Assembly: GCF_037975245.1 (NCBI RefSeq)
Contig: NC_092575.1
Span: forward strand, 24,973,841 to 25,037,840
From: Apostichopus japonicus
Lineage: Eukaryota; Echinodermata; Holothuroidea; Aspidochirotida; Stichopodidae
Length of the DNA stretch: 64,000 nucleotides
Direction: 5' to 3'
Both the position numbers and the translations under genes were made by a program. Below are positions 44,603-54,798 of the stretch, one piece after another (within the stretch, counting starts at the first letter, position 1; each line of letters starts with the position of its first letter). Under the pieces are notes generated by a model that made no database searches, had not been told where the DNA came from, and saw only the letters and a list, made by a program, of their open reading frames with translations.

Positions 44603-45256
44603 TCCACGGGAAATTTCGATCTGATTTCGCGCCGACTTGTTATCGATTGTTTTGTGTATTTATGTACACTTATCGTACTGTAAGTATACAGTATATGTGT
44701 TCGGAGGAATCAGCGAGAGCCCAATCGTGTTCATAACATGACGTCACATGACGTCATGAGATTAGGAAAATTTTCAGCCGAACGAACTTTTCAAGCCCGA
44801 AGAGGGTAAATTAAATCTCAATTTTCGAAGGGAAAAAGCAAATTTTTAACTGGCAGAATGGTTGATATATGTTCTAGAGAGCATTCTTAGATGGATCCCA
44901 AAAAGACAGGACGTTGAAATTTTCGTGTCATGGCCACTTTAACGTTCCGTTGCTTGTAAGTGAACATTTTTTTACGTGTCGCTGCAAAATGCAGACGGTA
45001 ATGAAACGTGATACCTTGTTATCTTTTATCTAGACCTGAGATTTCCATCGCTGCTATGTACACTGCGTTGTGGGTATTGACCGTAGCTGTATGTATTGAC
45101 TGTACACGAGTGTCTAATTACCGACAGTAGCAAGCTGCGTGTGTATTTTCTGGGATCGATGGTGGTGTCTAACACTTCTGTTCCACCTCATTCGAAACTA
45201 GGTCAGATTACCGGCATGAGACGTTTCTTTGTGCGCGAGTCTTCAATGCCTTTTAA

Positions 45257-46098
45257 TTCGGCTTAGCAAAACCATCTCCATTACAGAAAATACACATCGT
45301 AGTAGAAAAACATTGTAAACAATACGAGCACATGTGGTTGGATGATGTCATTGTTGAGACTTGATCATTAGACAAGTTTGTGACCCAAATCTGTGTTATC
45401 TCCCATATAGATTGCTTTAGCTCTTTGTGGAAGTTGTTCATAATAGCTGTCTTTATCAAAGAGACCTGTACCGATGGTTGTGTATATGTGTCACCTCTAA
45501 ATGAAAAAAATATATATTTTAAGGTGTACTTCTTTGACATCACACCTGTTTGCTCCAAGTTCAGTTTTGGTCTAATTATTTTTAACTGTCAAATGCACGG
45601 GTTAGCAAAGTAAAAAAAATAACACTGCACTGTATAGTATAGAGTAAAATTCCTCCCTATAACTTTCATTAATGATGTAATTGTGCTAATTATAATAAGA
45701 ACGACCACACTATCGACCTCGCTATTCGCCAAAGTAGATCTTCTTGTCAGGATAGGTGGTTTATTTGAGTGACCTCATCAGAATGTCACCACCAACAAGC
45801 TGGTTGCTGAGAAGATTAAAAAAAACGAACCACTTACACTAATGGCCGTAAGGCAGATTAATGATCAATTTACCACATTCTGCCAAAGCTTGTGCAAACA
45901 TTTTAGCAACTATATTTACCCATCAGAAATTGGCAGAGTTGATATATCTATATAAATGTTTAACTTTTACTCAACTCTTTCATGCAGCCAAACGGTGAGG
46001 GCACGTTTGCCCAAAAGAAATAACTCGAATATTTTAAGGGTATTAACCTTCACTTCGGTTTGTTTTGGAAACAGCTTGTAGTTACAAAAAAGTATCTA
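45257..46098. other. No gene recognised
   Basis: A minus-strand frame at 45253-45558 carries several cysteines near its C-terminal end but has no splice support or family match. The rest is AT-rich. Confidence 0.3.
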
Positions 46099-46446
46099 AC
46101 CCTGTTTAGGGTATAGTAGCGACTCTAACTTGGAGTAGTAGCACCTTCCGTTTAGGGTAGTAGTGCCACCAATTTACAGTAGCGTTGCGCCTGAAGTAGT
46201 ACTAGCGTTGACTTTTTAGAGCAGTAGCGCCACCTTCATGATAGTAGCATCGTCACCTAGGAGAAGTAGAACCTCCTGTTTAGGGTAGTAGCATCTCCTG
46301 TTTAGGGTAGTAGCATCTCTCGTTTAGAGTAGTAGCACCTCCTGTTTAAGATAGTAACACCTCCTGTTTAGGGTTATAGCACCTACTGTTAAGGGTAGTA
46401 GCACCTCCTGTTTAGGGTAGTAGCACCGCCTGTTTAGGGTTCAGGT
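46099..46446. repeat. 22-bp minisatellite, block 2 (inverted orientation)
   Basis: Units read GGGTAGTAGCACCTCCTGTTTA, the reverse complement of block 1. The left part is strongly diverged. The right flank cacctgtggtccttttgacg is the inverted equivalent of the left flank of block 1. Confidence 0.88.
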
Positions 46447-47523
46447 AGCGATTCCACCTGTGGTCCTTTTGACGTTCCATACTTGGTATCTTACGGTACA
46501 ATTCTTGCTAAAGTCTTATATACTAAAAAGCCGCACCGCTACGGTAAAACTTTATTTCCTTAGAGCGCACTCCTTTGAACGTACAGAAGAGATCCTCTGT
46601 TTTGAACAGGTCCAGAGTCTTACTCTGAACAGGTCAGTCGAAGGGCGCCCTTTATTACGTATACCGTGAAAAGGAACGCAATAAATTGGGACGCATCTTG
46701 GTATTTCTCAGATCGTACACCTGGTGGTACAGAAGATTCTTATCACATCACAAATGGTACAATTACGTTTTAAAAAAAGGCTGAAATCACTGATACTAAT
46801 GGCAGAAATTATGTTGATGTCTTTTAATGTTTGACGTTATATTACTGTGGCACGACGTTTTTACTATATAGCAGTTTCTCAAGGCTAAAATAATGGTAAA
46901 CGATATTTAGCATGCATATTCATCGTTCATTGCCCGTTCTGTGAAACGTAATGAATGTAAAAATGCCGTTATAACGTAAATTAACATTCGCATATATTCG
47001 TTGTAGAATAAATGGAATTTAATGAGGGGTATGATGACTTAAAACCCATTATTTAACCTTTGCAACCTTTATAACCGATTTTGATCAGTTACCACCCATC
47101 GGGACACTCTTAATTTGCATATTTATTTAATGGTGGGTTAAAATGACTTAAAACCCATTATTTAATGTTTGTGTGAATGCACCATTACACTTTATAACAG
47201 TTTTGTATCAGTTACCACACATCGGGACACTCTCAATTTGCATATTCATTATAAAAGGGTTACCAAAACTTTTGTGGGTTATATTCTCGTTATGTGGTTT
47301 AGATTGCGACGTATGCACATAAAGTATCCAATTAATCATGTAGGTTGTGAGAAATAGTGCATTTGATATGGATGCATGTGTCTACTTCGTGAAAAATGAC
47401 AGTGTAGAGTTTTCACAATTGTGGAAAAGCACAAAATTGGTATGCATACTAACTTGGCCTACCGGAGAGATCGTGAATATTTATAAAGCTCTATTATACA
47501 TCTCCTACAATGACGTATTCACT

Positions 47524-47659
47524 ACTTGCTTCTGATGAGACACAACCGACGACGACCACACAGTCACAATGCAAGAGGACTGGGGTTGAGAGTCGATCAG
47601 TCGGTTCGTTGTTTGGTTTCTACGAGCCCAGGTTAAATTTCCTGCGGGATTTATTTTAA
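47524..47659 (+). repeat. U2-snRNA-like repeat, copy 4 (head mostly deleted)
   Basis: Starts CTACTTGCTTCT, the start of the U2-like head, then jumps to gacacaaccgacgacgacc and the shared body (cacagtcacaatgcaagagg, ggttgagagtcgatcagtcg). Confidence 0.55.
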
Positions 47660-47668
47660 AACCTATAC

Positions 47669-47819
47669 TACTTGCTTCTCGGCCTTTTGGCTAGCTAAGA
47701 TCATGTGTAGCACACAGTCACAGTCTCGATGCAAGGGAACTGGGGTTCAGAGCGGATCTGTCGGTTCCTTGTTTGGTTTTTCGTGCCTAGGTTCTTTCCT
47801 GTGTGACTTTTCCTGAAAG
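47669..47819 (+). repeat. U2-snRNA-like repeat, copy 5 (best head)
   Basis: TTGCTTCTCGGCCTTTTGG then CTAGCTAAGATCATGTGTAG. This matches the first ~36 nt of U2 snRNA apart from a 4-nt CTAG insertion and few mismatches, then joins the shared body at cacacagtcacag. The U2 sequence beyond ~nt 36 is absent, so this is not a complete U2 gene. Confidence 0.7.
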
Positions 47820-48040
47820 CCGACCAGTTTAAGGCACTCTCAGAAAAGTTAAACAAGGGACATTGGAAATAAAATGAATAATCTGCATTCGCCTCCATAT
47901 GTCGAATTTTGATTATTCATATCAAACCGTCGACTTTCTGTTACAGGCTTTGATGTTTTATGTTCATATGTCGAATGTTCTACATGCATGTCATTCTACA
48001 GAACAATTTAATGCCACAAAATTCAGTCATTAGAGGCATC

Positions 48041-48123
48041 GTCAGGATGGCCGAGCGGTCTAAGGCGCTGCGTTCAGGTCGCAGTCTACTCTGTAGGCGT
48101 GGGTTCGAATCCCACTTCTGACA
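48041..48123 (+). tRNA. tRNA-Leu(CAG) 1
   Basis: 83 nt, no intron. Anticodon arm CTGCG-TTCAGGT-CGCAG gives CAG. Long variable arm CTAC-TCT-GTAG. A box TGGCCGAGCGG and B box GGTTCGAATCC are intact. Acceptor GTCAGGA/TTCTGAC with one G-U pair. TTTTT terminator follows. Confidence 0.97.
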
Positions 48124-48296
48124 TGTTTTTGTCTTCACAATTTTATTTTTATTCTGAGATCAATTGTTTTTTACTTCTTAGAGCTCTTCTTTAACGGAGC
48201 AGTCGTCCGATACAAATTCTTTTTCATGAGAAACGAACAATAACATTTTTGTGGGAAATATGATAAAGGCATTGACTTCTATAAAATTGTTATGTA

Positions 48297-48379
48297 GTCA
48301 GGATGGCCGAGCGGTCTAAGGCGCTGCGTTCAGGTCGCAGTCTACTCTGTAGGCGTGGGTTCGAATCCCACTTCTGACA
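48297..48379 (+). tRNA. tRNA-Leu(CAG) 2
   Basis: Identical to unit 1 over all 83 nt. T5 terminator in the form gatttttg. Confidence 0.97.
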
Positions 48380-48562
48380 TGATTTTTGTCTTCACAATTT
48401 GAATTTTATTCTGAGATCAAATTGTTTTTAACTGTTTATAGCCCCTCTTTAACGGAGCAGTCGTCCGATAGTAAAAACAAATTCATTTTTTATGAGAAAC
48501 GAACAATAACATCTCTGTGGGAAATATGATAAAGGCACTGACTTCTATAAAATTCTTATATA

Positions 48563-48645
48563 GTCAGGATGGCCGAGCGGTCTAAGGCGCTGCGTTCAGG
48601 TCGCAGTCTACTCTGTAGGCGTGGGTTCGAATCCCACTTCTGACA
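48563..48645 (+). tRNA. tRNA-Leu(CAG) 3
   Basis: Identical to unit 1. TTTTT terminator follows. Confidence 0.97.
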
Positions 48646-48829
48646 TGTTTTTGTCTTCACAATTTGAATTTTATTCTGAGATCAAATTGTTTTTTACTTC
48701 TTAGAGCTCATCTTTAACGGAGCAGACGTCCCATAGTAAATACAAATTCCTCTTTCATGTGAAACGAACAATAACATCTTTGTGTGGAATATGATAAAGG
48801 CACTGACTTCTATGAAATTCGTCTGTATA

Positions 48830-48912
48830 GTCAGGATGGCCGAGCGGTCTAAGGCGCTGCGTTCAGGTCGCAGTCTACTCTGTAGGCGTGGGTTCGAATC
48901 CCACTTCTGACA
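48830..48912 (+). tRNA. tRNA-Leu(CAG) 4
   Basis: Identical to unit 1. First member of the first visible higher-order repeat (units 4-9). Confidence 0.97.
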
Positions 48913-49089
48913 TGTTTTTGTCTCCACAATTTTATTTTTATTCTGAGATCAAATTGTATTTTACTTCTTAGAGCTCCTCTTTAACGGAGCAGACGTCCCA
49001 TAGTAAATACAAATTTCTTTTTCAAGAGAACCGTACAATAACATCTCTGTTGGAAATAGATAAAGGCATTGACTTCTATAAAATATGTA

Positions 49090-49172
49090 GTCAGGATGGC
49101 CGAGCGGTCTAAGGCGCTGCGTTCAGGTCGCAGTCTACTCTGTAGGCGTGGGTTCGAATCCCACTTCTGACA
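49090..49172 (+). tRNA. tRNA-Leu(CAG) 5
   Basis: Identical to unit 1. The preceding spacer is shortened (ataaaatatgta directly before the gene). Confidence 0.97.
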
Positions 49173-49357
49173 TGTTTTTGTCTCCACAATTTTATTTGTT
49201 CTTTGGAGATCAAATTGTTTTATAACTGCTTAGAGCTCCTCTTTAACGAAGTAGTCGTCCGATAGTAAATACAAATTCATTTTTCATGTGAAACGAACAA
49301 TTAACATCGTTGTGTGGAATATGATAAAGGCACTGACTTCTATAAAATTGTTATGTA

Positions 49358-49440
49358 GTCAGGATGGCCGAGCGGTCTAAGGCGCTGCGTTCAGGTCGCA
49401 GTCTACTCTGTAGGCGTGGGTTCGAATCCCACTTCTGACA
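49358..49440 (+). tRNA. tRNA-Leu(CAG) 6
   Basis: Identical to unit 1. Confidence 0.97.
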
Positions 49441-49622
49441 TGATTTTTGTCTCCACAATTTTATTTTTGTTCTGAGATCAAATTGTTTTTAACTGTTTAT
49501 AGCCCCTCTTTATCGGAGCATTCGTCCGATAGTAAATACAAATTTCTTTTTCAAGAGAACCGTACAATAACATCTCTGTTGGAAATAGATAAAGGCACTG
49601 ACTTCTATAAAATTCTTATATA

Positions 49623-49705
49623 GTCAGGATGGCCGAGCGGTCTAAGGCGCTGCGTTCAGGTCGCAGTCTACTCTGTAGGCGTGGGTTCGAATCCCACTTC
49701 TGACA
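49623..49705 (+). tRNA. tRNA-Leu(CAG) 7
   Basis: Identical to unit 1. T6 terminator. Confidence 0.97.
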
Positions 49706-49888
49706 TGTTTTTTGTCTCCACAATTTTATTTTTGTTCTGAGATCAAATTGTTTTTAACTGTTTATAGCCCCTCTTTATCGGAGCAGTCGTCCGATAGTAA
49801 ATACAAATTTCTTTTTTCAAGAGAACCGTACAATAACATCTCTGTTGGAAATAGATAAAGGCACTGACTTCTATAAAATTCTTATATA

Positions 49889-49971
49889 GTCAGGATGGCC
49901 GAGCGGTCTAAGGCGCTGCGTTCAGGTCGCAGTCTACTCTGTAGGCGTGGGTTCGAATCCCACTTCTGACA
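49889..49971 (+). tRNA. tRNA-Leu(CAG) 8
   Basis: Identical to unit 1. Confidence 0.97.
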
Positions 49972-50153
49972 TGTTTTTGTCTCCACAATTTTATTTTTGT
50001 TCTGAGATCAAATTGTTTTTAACTGTTTATAGCCCCTCTTTAACGGAGCAGTCGTCCGATAGTAAAAACAAATTCATTTTTTATGAGAAACGAACAATAA
50101 CATCTCTGTGGGAAATATGATAAAGGCACTGACTTCTATAAAATTCTTATATA

Positions 50154-50236
50154 GTCAGGATGGCCGAGCGGTCTAAGGCGCTGCGTTCAGGTCGCAGTCT
50201 ACTCTGTAGGCGTGGGTTCGAATCCCACTTCTGACA
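50154..50236 (+). tRNA. tRNA-Leu(CAG) 9
   Basis: Identical to unit 1. Its flanks match unit 3. Confidence 0.97.
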
Positions 50237-50420
50237 TGTTTTTGTCTTCACAATTTGAATTTTATTCTGAGATCAAATTGTTTTTTACTTCTTAGAGCTC
50301 ATCTTTAACGGAGCAGACGTCCCATAGTAAATACAAATTCCTCTTTCATGTGAAACGAACAATAACATCTTTGTGTGGAATATGATAAAGGCACTGACTT
50401 CTATGAAATTCGTATGTATA

Positions 50421-50503
50421 GTCAGGATGGCCGAGCGGTCTAAGGCGCTGCGTTCAGGTCGCAGTCTACTCTGTAGGCGTGGGTTCGAATCCCACTTCTG
50501 ACA
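50421..50503 (+). tRNA. tRNA-Leu(CAG) 10
   Basis: Identical to unit 1. Start of the second higher-order repeat; flanks match unit 4. Confidence 0.97.
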
Positions 50504-50680
50504 TGTTTTTGTCTCCACAATTTTATTTTTATTCTGAGATCAAATTGTATTTTACTTCTTAGAGCTCCTCTTTAACGGAGCAGACGTCCCATAGTAAATA
50601 CAAATTTCTTTTTCAAGAGAACCGTACAATAACATCTCTGTTGGAAATAGATAAAGGCATTGACTTCTATAAAATATGTA

Positions 50681-50763
50681 GTCAGGATGGCCGAGCGGTC
50701 TAAGGCGCTGCGTTCAGGTCGCAGTCTACTCTGTAGGCGTGGGTTCGAATCCCACTTCTGACA
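50681..50763 (+). tRNA. tRNA-Leu(CAG) 11
   Basis: Identical to unit 1. Flanks match unit 5. Confidence 0.97.
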
Positions 50764-50948
50764 TGTTTTTGTCTCCACAATTTTATTTGTTCTTTGGAGA
50801 TCAAATTGTTTTATAACTGCTTAGAGCTCCTCTTTAACGAAGTAGTCGTCCGATAGTAAATACAAATTCATTTTTCATGTGAAACGAACAATTAACATCG
50901 TTGTGTGGAATATGATAAAGGCACTGACTTCTATAAAATTGTTATGTA

Positions 50949-51031
50949 GTCAGGATGGCCGAGCGGTCTAAGGCGCTGCGTTCAGGTCGCAGTCTACTCA
51001 GTAGGCGTGGGTTCGAATCCCACTTCTGACA
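50949..51031 (+). tRNA. tRNA-Leu(CAG) 12 (variable-loop variant)
   Basis: One difference: variable-arm loop TCT becomes TCA (ctactcagtagg). The stem CTAC/GTAG is unaffected, so the gene should be functional. Confidence 0.96.
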
Positions 51032-51213
51032 TGATTTTTGTCTCCACAATTTTATTTTTGTTCTGAGATCAAATTGTTTTTAACTGTTTATAGCCCCTCT
51101 TTATCGGAGCATTCGTCCGATAGTAAATACAAATTTCTTTTTCAAGAGAACCGTACAATAACATCTCTGTTGGAAATAGATAAAGGCACTGACTTCTATA
51201 AAATTCTTATATA

Positions 51214-51296
51214 GTCAGGATGGCCGAGCGGTCTAAGGCGCTGCGTTCAGGTCGCAGTCTACTCTGTAGGCGTGGGTTCGAATCCCACTTCTGACA
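51214..51296 (+). tRNA. tRNA-Leu(CAG) 13
   Basis: Identical to unit 1. Confidence 0.97.
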
Positions 51297-51477
51297 TGTT
51301 TTTGTCTCCACAATTTTATTTTTGTTCTGAGATCAAATTGTTTTTAACTTCTTAGAGCTCCTCTTTACCGGAGCAGTCGTCCGATAGTAAATACAAATTT
51401 CTTTTTCAAGAGAACCGAACAATAACATCTCTGTTGGAAATAGATAAAGGCACAGACTTATATAAAATTGTTATGTA

Positions 51478-51560
51478 GTCAGGATGGCCGAGCGATCTAA
51501 GGCGCTGCGTTCAGGTCGCAGTCTACTCTGTAGGCGTGGGTTCGAATCCCACTTCTGACA
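51478..51560 (+). tRNA. tRNA-Leu(CAG) 14 (D-loop variant)
   Basis: GAGCGGTC becomes GAGCGATC. This changes the second G of the invariant D-loop GG (A box, tertiary G19-C56 pair) and may weaken transcription or folding. Shared with unit 15. Confidence 0.93.
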
Positions 51561-51736
51561 TGTTTTTGTTTTCACAATTTTATTTTTATTCTGAGATCAA
51601 ATTGTATTTTACTTCTTAGAGCTCCTCTTTAACGGAGCAGACGTCCCATAGTAAATACAAATTTCTTTTCAAGAGAACCGTACAATAACATCTCTGTTGG
51701 AAATAGATAAAGGCATTGACTTCTATAAAATATGTA

Positions 51737-51819
51737 GTCAGGATGGCCGAGCGATCTAAGGCGCTGCGTTCAGGTCGCAGTCTACTCTGTAGGCGTGGGT
51801 TCGAATCCCACTTCTGACA
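51737..51819 (+). tRNA. tRNA-Leu(CAG) 15 (D-loop variant)
   Basis: Same GAGCGATC change as unit 14, so the mutation was duplicated or gene-converted between neighbours. Confidence 0.93.
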
Positions 51820-52003
51820 TGTTTTTGTCTTCACAATTTGAATTTTATTCTGAGATCAAATTGTTTTTTACTTCTTAGAGCTCATCTTTAACGGAGCAGA
51901 CGTCCCATAGTAAATACAAATTCCTCTTTCATATGAAACGAACAATAACATCTTTGTGTGGAATATGATAAAGGCACTGACTTCTATGAAATTCGTATGT
52001 ATA

Positions 52004-52086
52004 GTCAGGATGGCCGAGCGGTCTAAGGCGCTGCGTTCAGGTCGCAGTCTACTCTGTAGGCGTGGGTTCGAATCCCACTTCTGACA
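52004..52086 (+). tRNA. tRNA-Leu(CAG) 16
   Basis: Identical to unit 1. Start of the third higher-order repeat; flanks match units 4 and 10. Confidence 0.97.
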
Positions 52087-52263
52087 TGTTTTTGTCTCCA
52101 CAATTTTATTTTTATTCTGAGATCAAATTGTATTTTACTTCTTAGAGCTCCTCTTTAACGGAGCAGACGTCCCATAGTAAATACAAATTTCTTTTTCAAG
52201 AGAACCGTACAATAACATCTCTGTTGGAAATAGATAAAGGCATTGACTTCTATAAAATATGTA

Positions 52264-52346
52264 GTCAGGATGGCCGAGCGGTCTAAGGCGCTGCGTTCAG
52301 GTCGCAGTCTACTCTGTAGGCGTGGGTTCGAATCCCACTTCTGACA
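52264..52346 (+). tRNA. tRNA-Leu(CAG) 17
   Basis: Identical to unit 1. Flanks match units 5 and 11. Confidence 0.97.
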
Positions 52347-52531
52347 TGTTTTTGTCTCCACAATTTTATTTGTTCTTTGGAGATCAAATTGTTTTATAAC
52401 TGCTTAGAGCTCCTCTTTAACGAAGTAGTCGTCCGATAGTAAATACAAATTCATTTTTCATGTGAAACGAACAATTAACATCGTTGTGTGGAATATGATA
52501 AAGGCACTGACTTCTATAAAATTGTTATGTA

Positions 52532-52614
52532 GTCAGGATGGCCGAGCGGTCTAAGGCGCTGCGTTCAGGTCGCAGTCTACTCTGTAGGCGTGGGTTCGAA
52601 TCCCACTTCTGATA
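52532..52614 (+). tRNA. tRNA-Leu(CAG) 18 (acceptor variant)
   Basis: The 3' end reads TTCTGATA instead of TTCTGACA, turning the first acceptor pair G1-C72 into G-U. Confidence 0.94.
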
Positions 52615-52796
52615 TGATTTTTGTCTCCACAATTTTATTTTTGTTCTGAGATCAAATTGTTTTTAACTGTTTATAGCCCCTCTTTATCGGAGCATTCGTC
52701 CGATAGTAAATACAAATTTCTTTTTCAAGAGAACCGTACAATAACATCTCTGTTGGAAATAGATAAAGGCACTGACTTCTATAAAATTCTTATATA

Positions 52797-52879
52797 GTCA
52801 GGATGGCCGAGCGGTCTAAGGCGCTGCGTTCAGGTCGCAGTCTACTCTGTAGGCGTGGGTTCGAATCCCACTTCTGACA
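52797..52879 (+). tRNA. tRNA-Leu(CAG) 19
   Basis: Identical to unit 1. T6 terminator. Confidence 0.97.
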
Positions 52880-53063
52880 TGTTTTTTGTCTCCACAATTT
52901 TATTTTTGTTCTGAGATCAAATTGTTTTTAACTGTTTATAGCCCCTCTTTAACGGAGCAGTCGTCCGATAGTAAATACAAATTTCTTTTTTCAAGAGAAC
53001 CGTACAATAACATCTTTGTGTGGAATATGATAAAGGCACTGACTTCTATAAAATTGTTATGTA

Positions 53064-53146
53064 GTCAGGATGGCCGAGCGGTCTAAGGCGCTGCGTTCAG
53101 GTCGCAGTCTACTCTGTAGGCGTGGGTTCGAATCCCACTTCTGGCA
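53064..53146 (+). tRNA. tRNA-Leu(CAG) 20 (last unit, acceptor variant)
   Basis: The 3' end reads TTCTGGCA, making the second acceptor pair U-G. The downstream spacer is unrelated to the array, so this is the array's right edge. T6 terminator follows. Confidence 0.94.
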
Positions 53147-54790
53147 TCTGTTTTTTCATTTTTTAAAACTTTATATTAAGGTGAGCTTTTGGCATGAGAT
53201 TAGGCAATTCAATTGTGTATCGTTCTTTATGCTGCACTCACGACTAATAGAATCAGGCTCGCTTTCTGTAATACAAACTTTCTGTATTTTTATTCAGTTT
53301 ATTATTGAAAATTTCTTCGTACAAAACAGTAATTCCCCTCCCCCCCCCCCCAAAGTATACAATATATTCAACCTTTAAATAGTGGGAATAAATAGAAACA
53401 CGAAGAATAGGCAACACACACATAACTTCATCTTTCTTTCATCCTATCTTCAATTTCGTTATAGAAAACATTTATAAATATACAAATTATACAGTAAATA
53501 AAATCTTTACAGCTTGGAAAAAAAGGGAACTAACTCTGACATACGTTACAATATAATAAGCACCACATACACACAACTAGAAAGTTACCACAGCAAAATT
53601 GCTCTAACGGGCATTACATTATATATATAATAAAAATACAAACCTGAACAATATATATATATATATTGTTTGGGATTTGTTCGAAAGACACATATACTCA
53701 GTTCTTAATGTAATCCTAATAGCACATGTTACCGAATTATACGATTTGTCAGCACAATCTAGCTTTTACTGTGGTACTAAGTTTTATGATTTACAGTAGT
53801 TACTGTAATCTCTGTGTGAATCGGTTGTTTTGTTAAAACCCAAACAATCAAATTGATCTTTTCTGTTCACAGCTTGGAGGGATGTGACCATATCGTGAGA
53901 TTCAAAGATATAAATTAAATTGTTGGTCTCGCTGTTTTTAGTCAACTTTTTAACTCATACTTTTTAAACTTAACGTTCGAAAGTTGTGGTACTTTGTTCT
54001 GTCCTATACGGCAATTCATTCTTCAAGTTATGTGTGATTTATTAAATTATTAAGCAACGAATATCATACATCATTCTCGAAGAATCTCCTACAGTTAATT
54101 ATTATTCCTAAACTTAAGGTGACAGGGTGACGTCACATCACGTGTATGTTATTAGAATGAACTCGTAAAGTGATTGGTTAAAGAAATGAGACAAAGAGGC
54201 AGTGAAATTTAAAAACTGAAATGTTAGATCCATAGTTTAAGTGTCTTCCTATCGACTCCCAAATCCATTATAACTGTGACGTAAATATATGAAATTCATG
54301 TTTAAAACAGAATTTAACAAACGTAATGCAGATATTGGTGTGAATATTGTACGCCAACTCAAAATTCAAAGCTTTTGTTGCGTTGAATCTCCTGTTAATT
54401 TTTTGTTACTATTTTTTTGTCAATAATGACACTGCAGATTATATAGGATATCATTATACAAACTCGTCAATATCTTAAAGCAAGTATCTTCATAGCATAT
54501 ATGATAATAGTTTGATTAGCTTTATATACTACACAATTTTCAAATCACTGTATTTGTAGGCGACCTATAACCTAGTTTGCATACAACACGCCGTGTGAAT
54601 TTTAAAACACTTTTAGCCATCAAGTGGTAAGAAATAATTATGCAAGCAGATTGGAAGGATTTTGGTAGAAGATATATGTTATATAATCAGCGCACTGACC
54701 GAGCTTTACAACTACTTACAAGGTTGATAACTTGATTAGCTTAGCTTTATGGGTTACATATTTTTAATGTTTCTTTTAAGAAAAGTAACC
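53147..54790. other. No gene recognised
   Basis: AT-rich DNA containing the half copy of the foldback element (53665-53830). A C-homopolymer lies at 53337-53350. Confidence 0.35.
53665..53830 (+). repeat. Half copy of the 37.9-38.2 kb foldback element
   Basis: Reads taatcctaatagcacatg, then atttgtcagcacaatc and atttacagtagtta, ending tctgtgtgaatcggttg. Collinear with 38045-38215, with no inverted partner here. Confidence 0.6.
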
Positions 54791-54798
54791 CGAGTCAG

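Larger units (their letters stand above)
43524..44938. mobile_element. TTAA-target (Kolobok-like) transposon, copy 2
   Basis: Ends AGAGGCCATGACATGAAAAA and, reverse complemented, AGTGGCCATGACACGAAAAT, flanked by TTAA (43520-43523, 44939-44942). Inverted and internally deleted relative of 24751-27926. It keeps both gene starts: THAP from the left on + and the ballast N-terminus from the right on -. Confidence 0.8.
43475..45252. mobile_element. Outer TTAA-target element, interrupted
   Basis: Ends AGGCATTGAAGACTCG and, reverse complemented, AAGGCATTGAAGACTCG, flanked by TTAA (43471-43474, 45253-45256). Another TTAA element (43524-44938) is inserted 49 bp inside its left end. Without it the outer element is about 360 bp, a MITE. 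Confidence 0.7.
46830..47819 (+). repeat. Large U2-like repeat unit, locus 1
   Basis: Inverted relative of 36033-36895. It contains a tandem duplication (about 47028-47130 and 47145-47255) in which each copy has cgggacactct and an ATTTGCAT octamer (47113-47120, 47236-47243). Two tandem U2-like units follow 280 bp downstream. Confidence 0.65.
48041..53146 (+). repeat. Tandem array of 20 tRNA-Leu(CAG) units
   Basis: Units of 256-268 bp, each an 83-nt tRNA gene plus spacer. Spacers share a T-run terminator just after the tRNA, a gctcc...ggagc inverted repeat with tcgtccgatagtaaataca, and cttctataaaat 13-21 bp before the next tRNA. The spacing pattern 260/268/265 recurs from units 4, 10 and 16, showing a 6-unit higher-order repeat of 1591 and 1583 bp. 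Confidence 0.97.

Noticed and set aside
47669-47819. Complete U2 snRNA gene
   Set aside because: Only the first ~36 nt match; the Sm site and the U2 3' domain are absent, and a 4-nt insertion interrupts the match.
48694-52361. Repeated antisense frames beginning METKTCQKWDSNPRL
   Set aside because: They are the reverse complement of the tRNA-Leu genes and spacers; recurrence comes from the array, not from a protein family.
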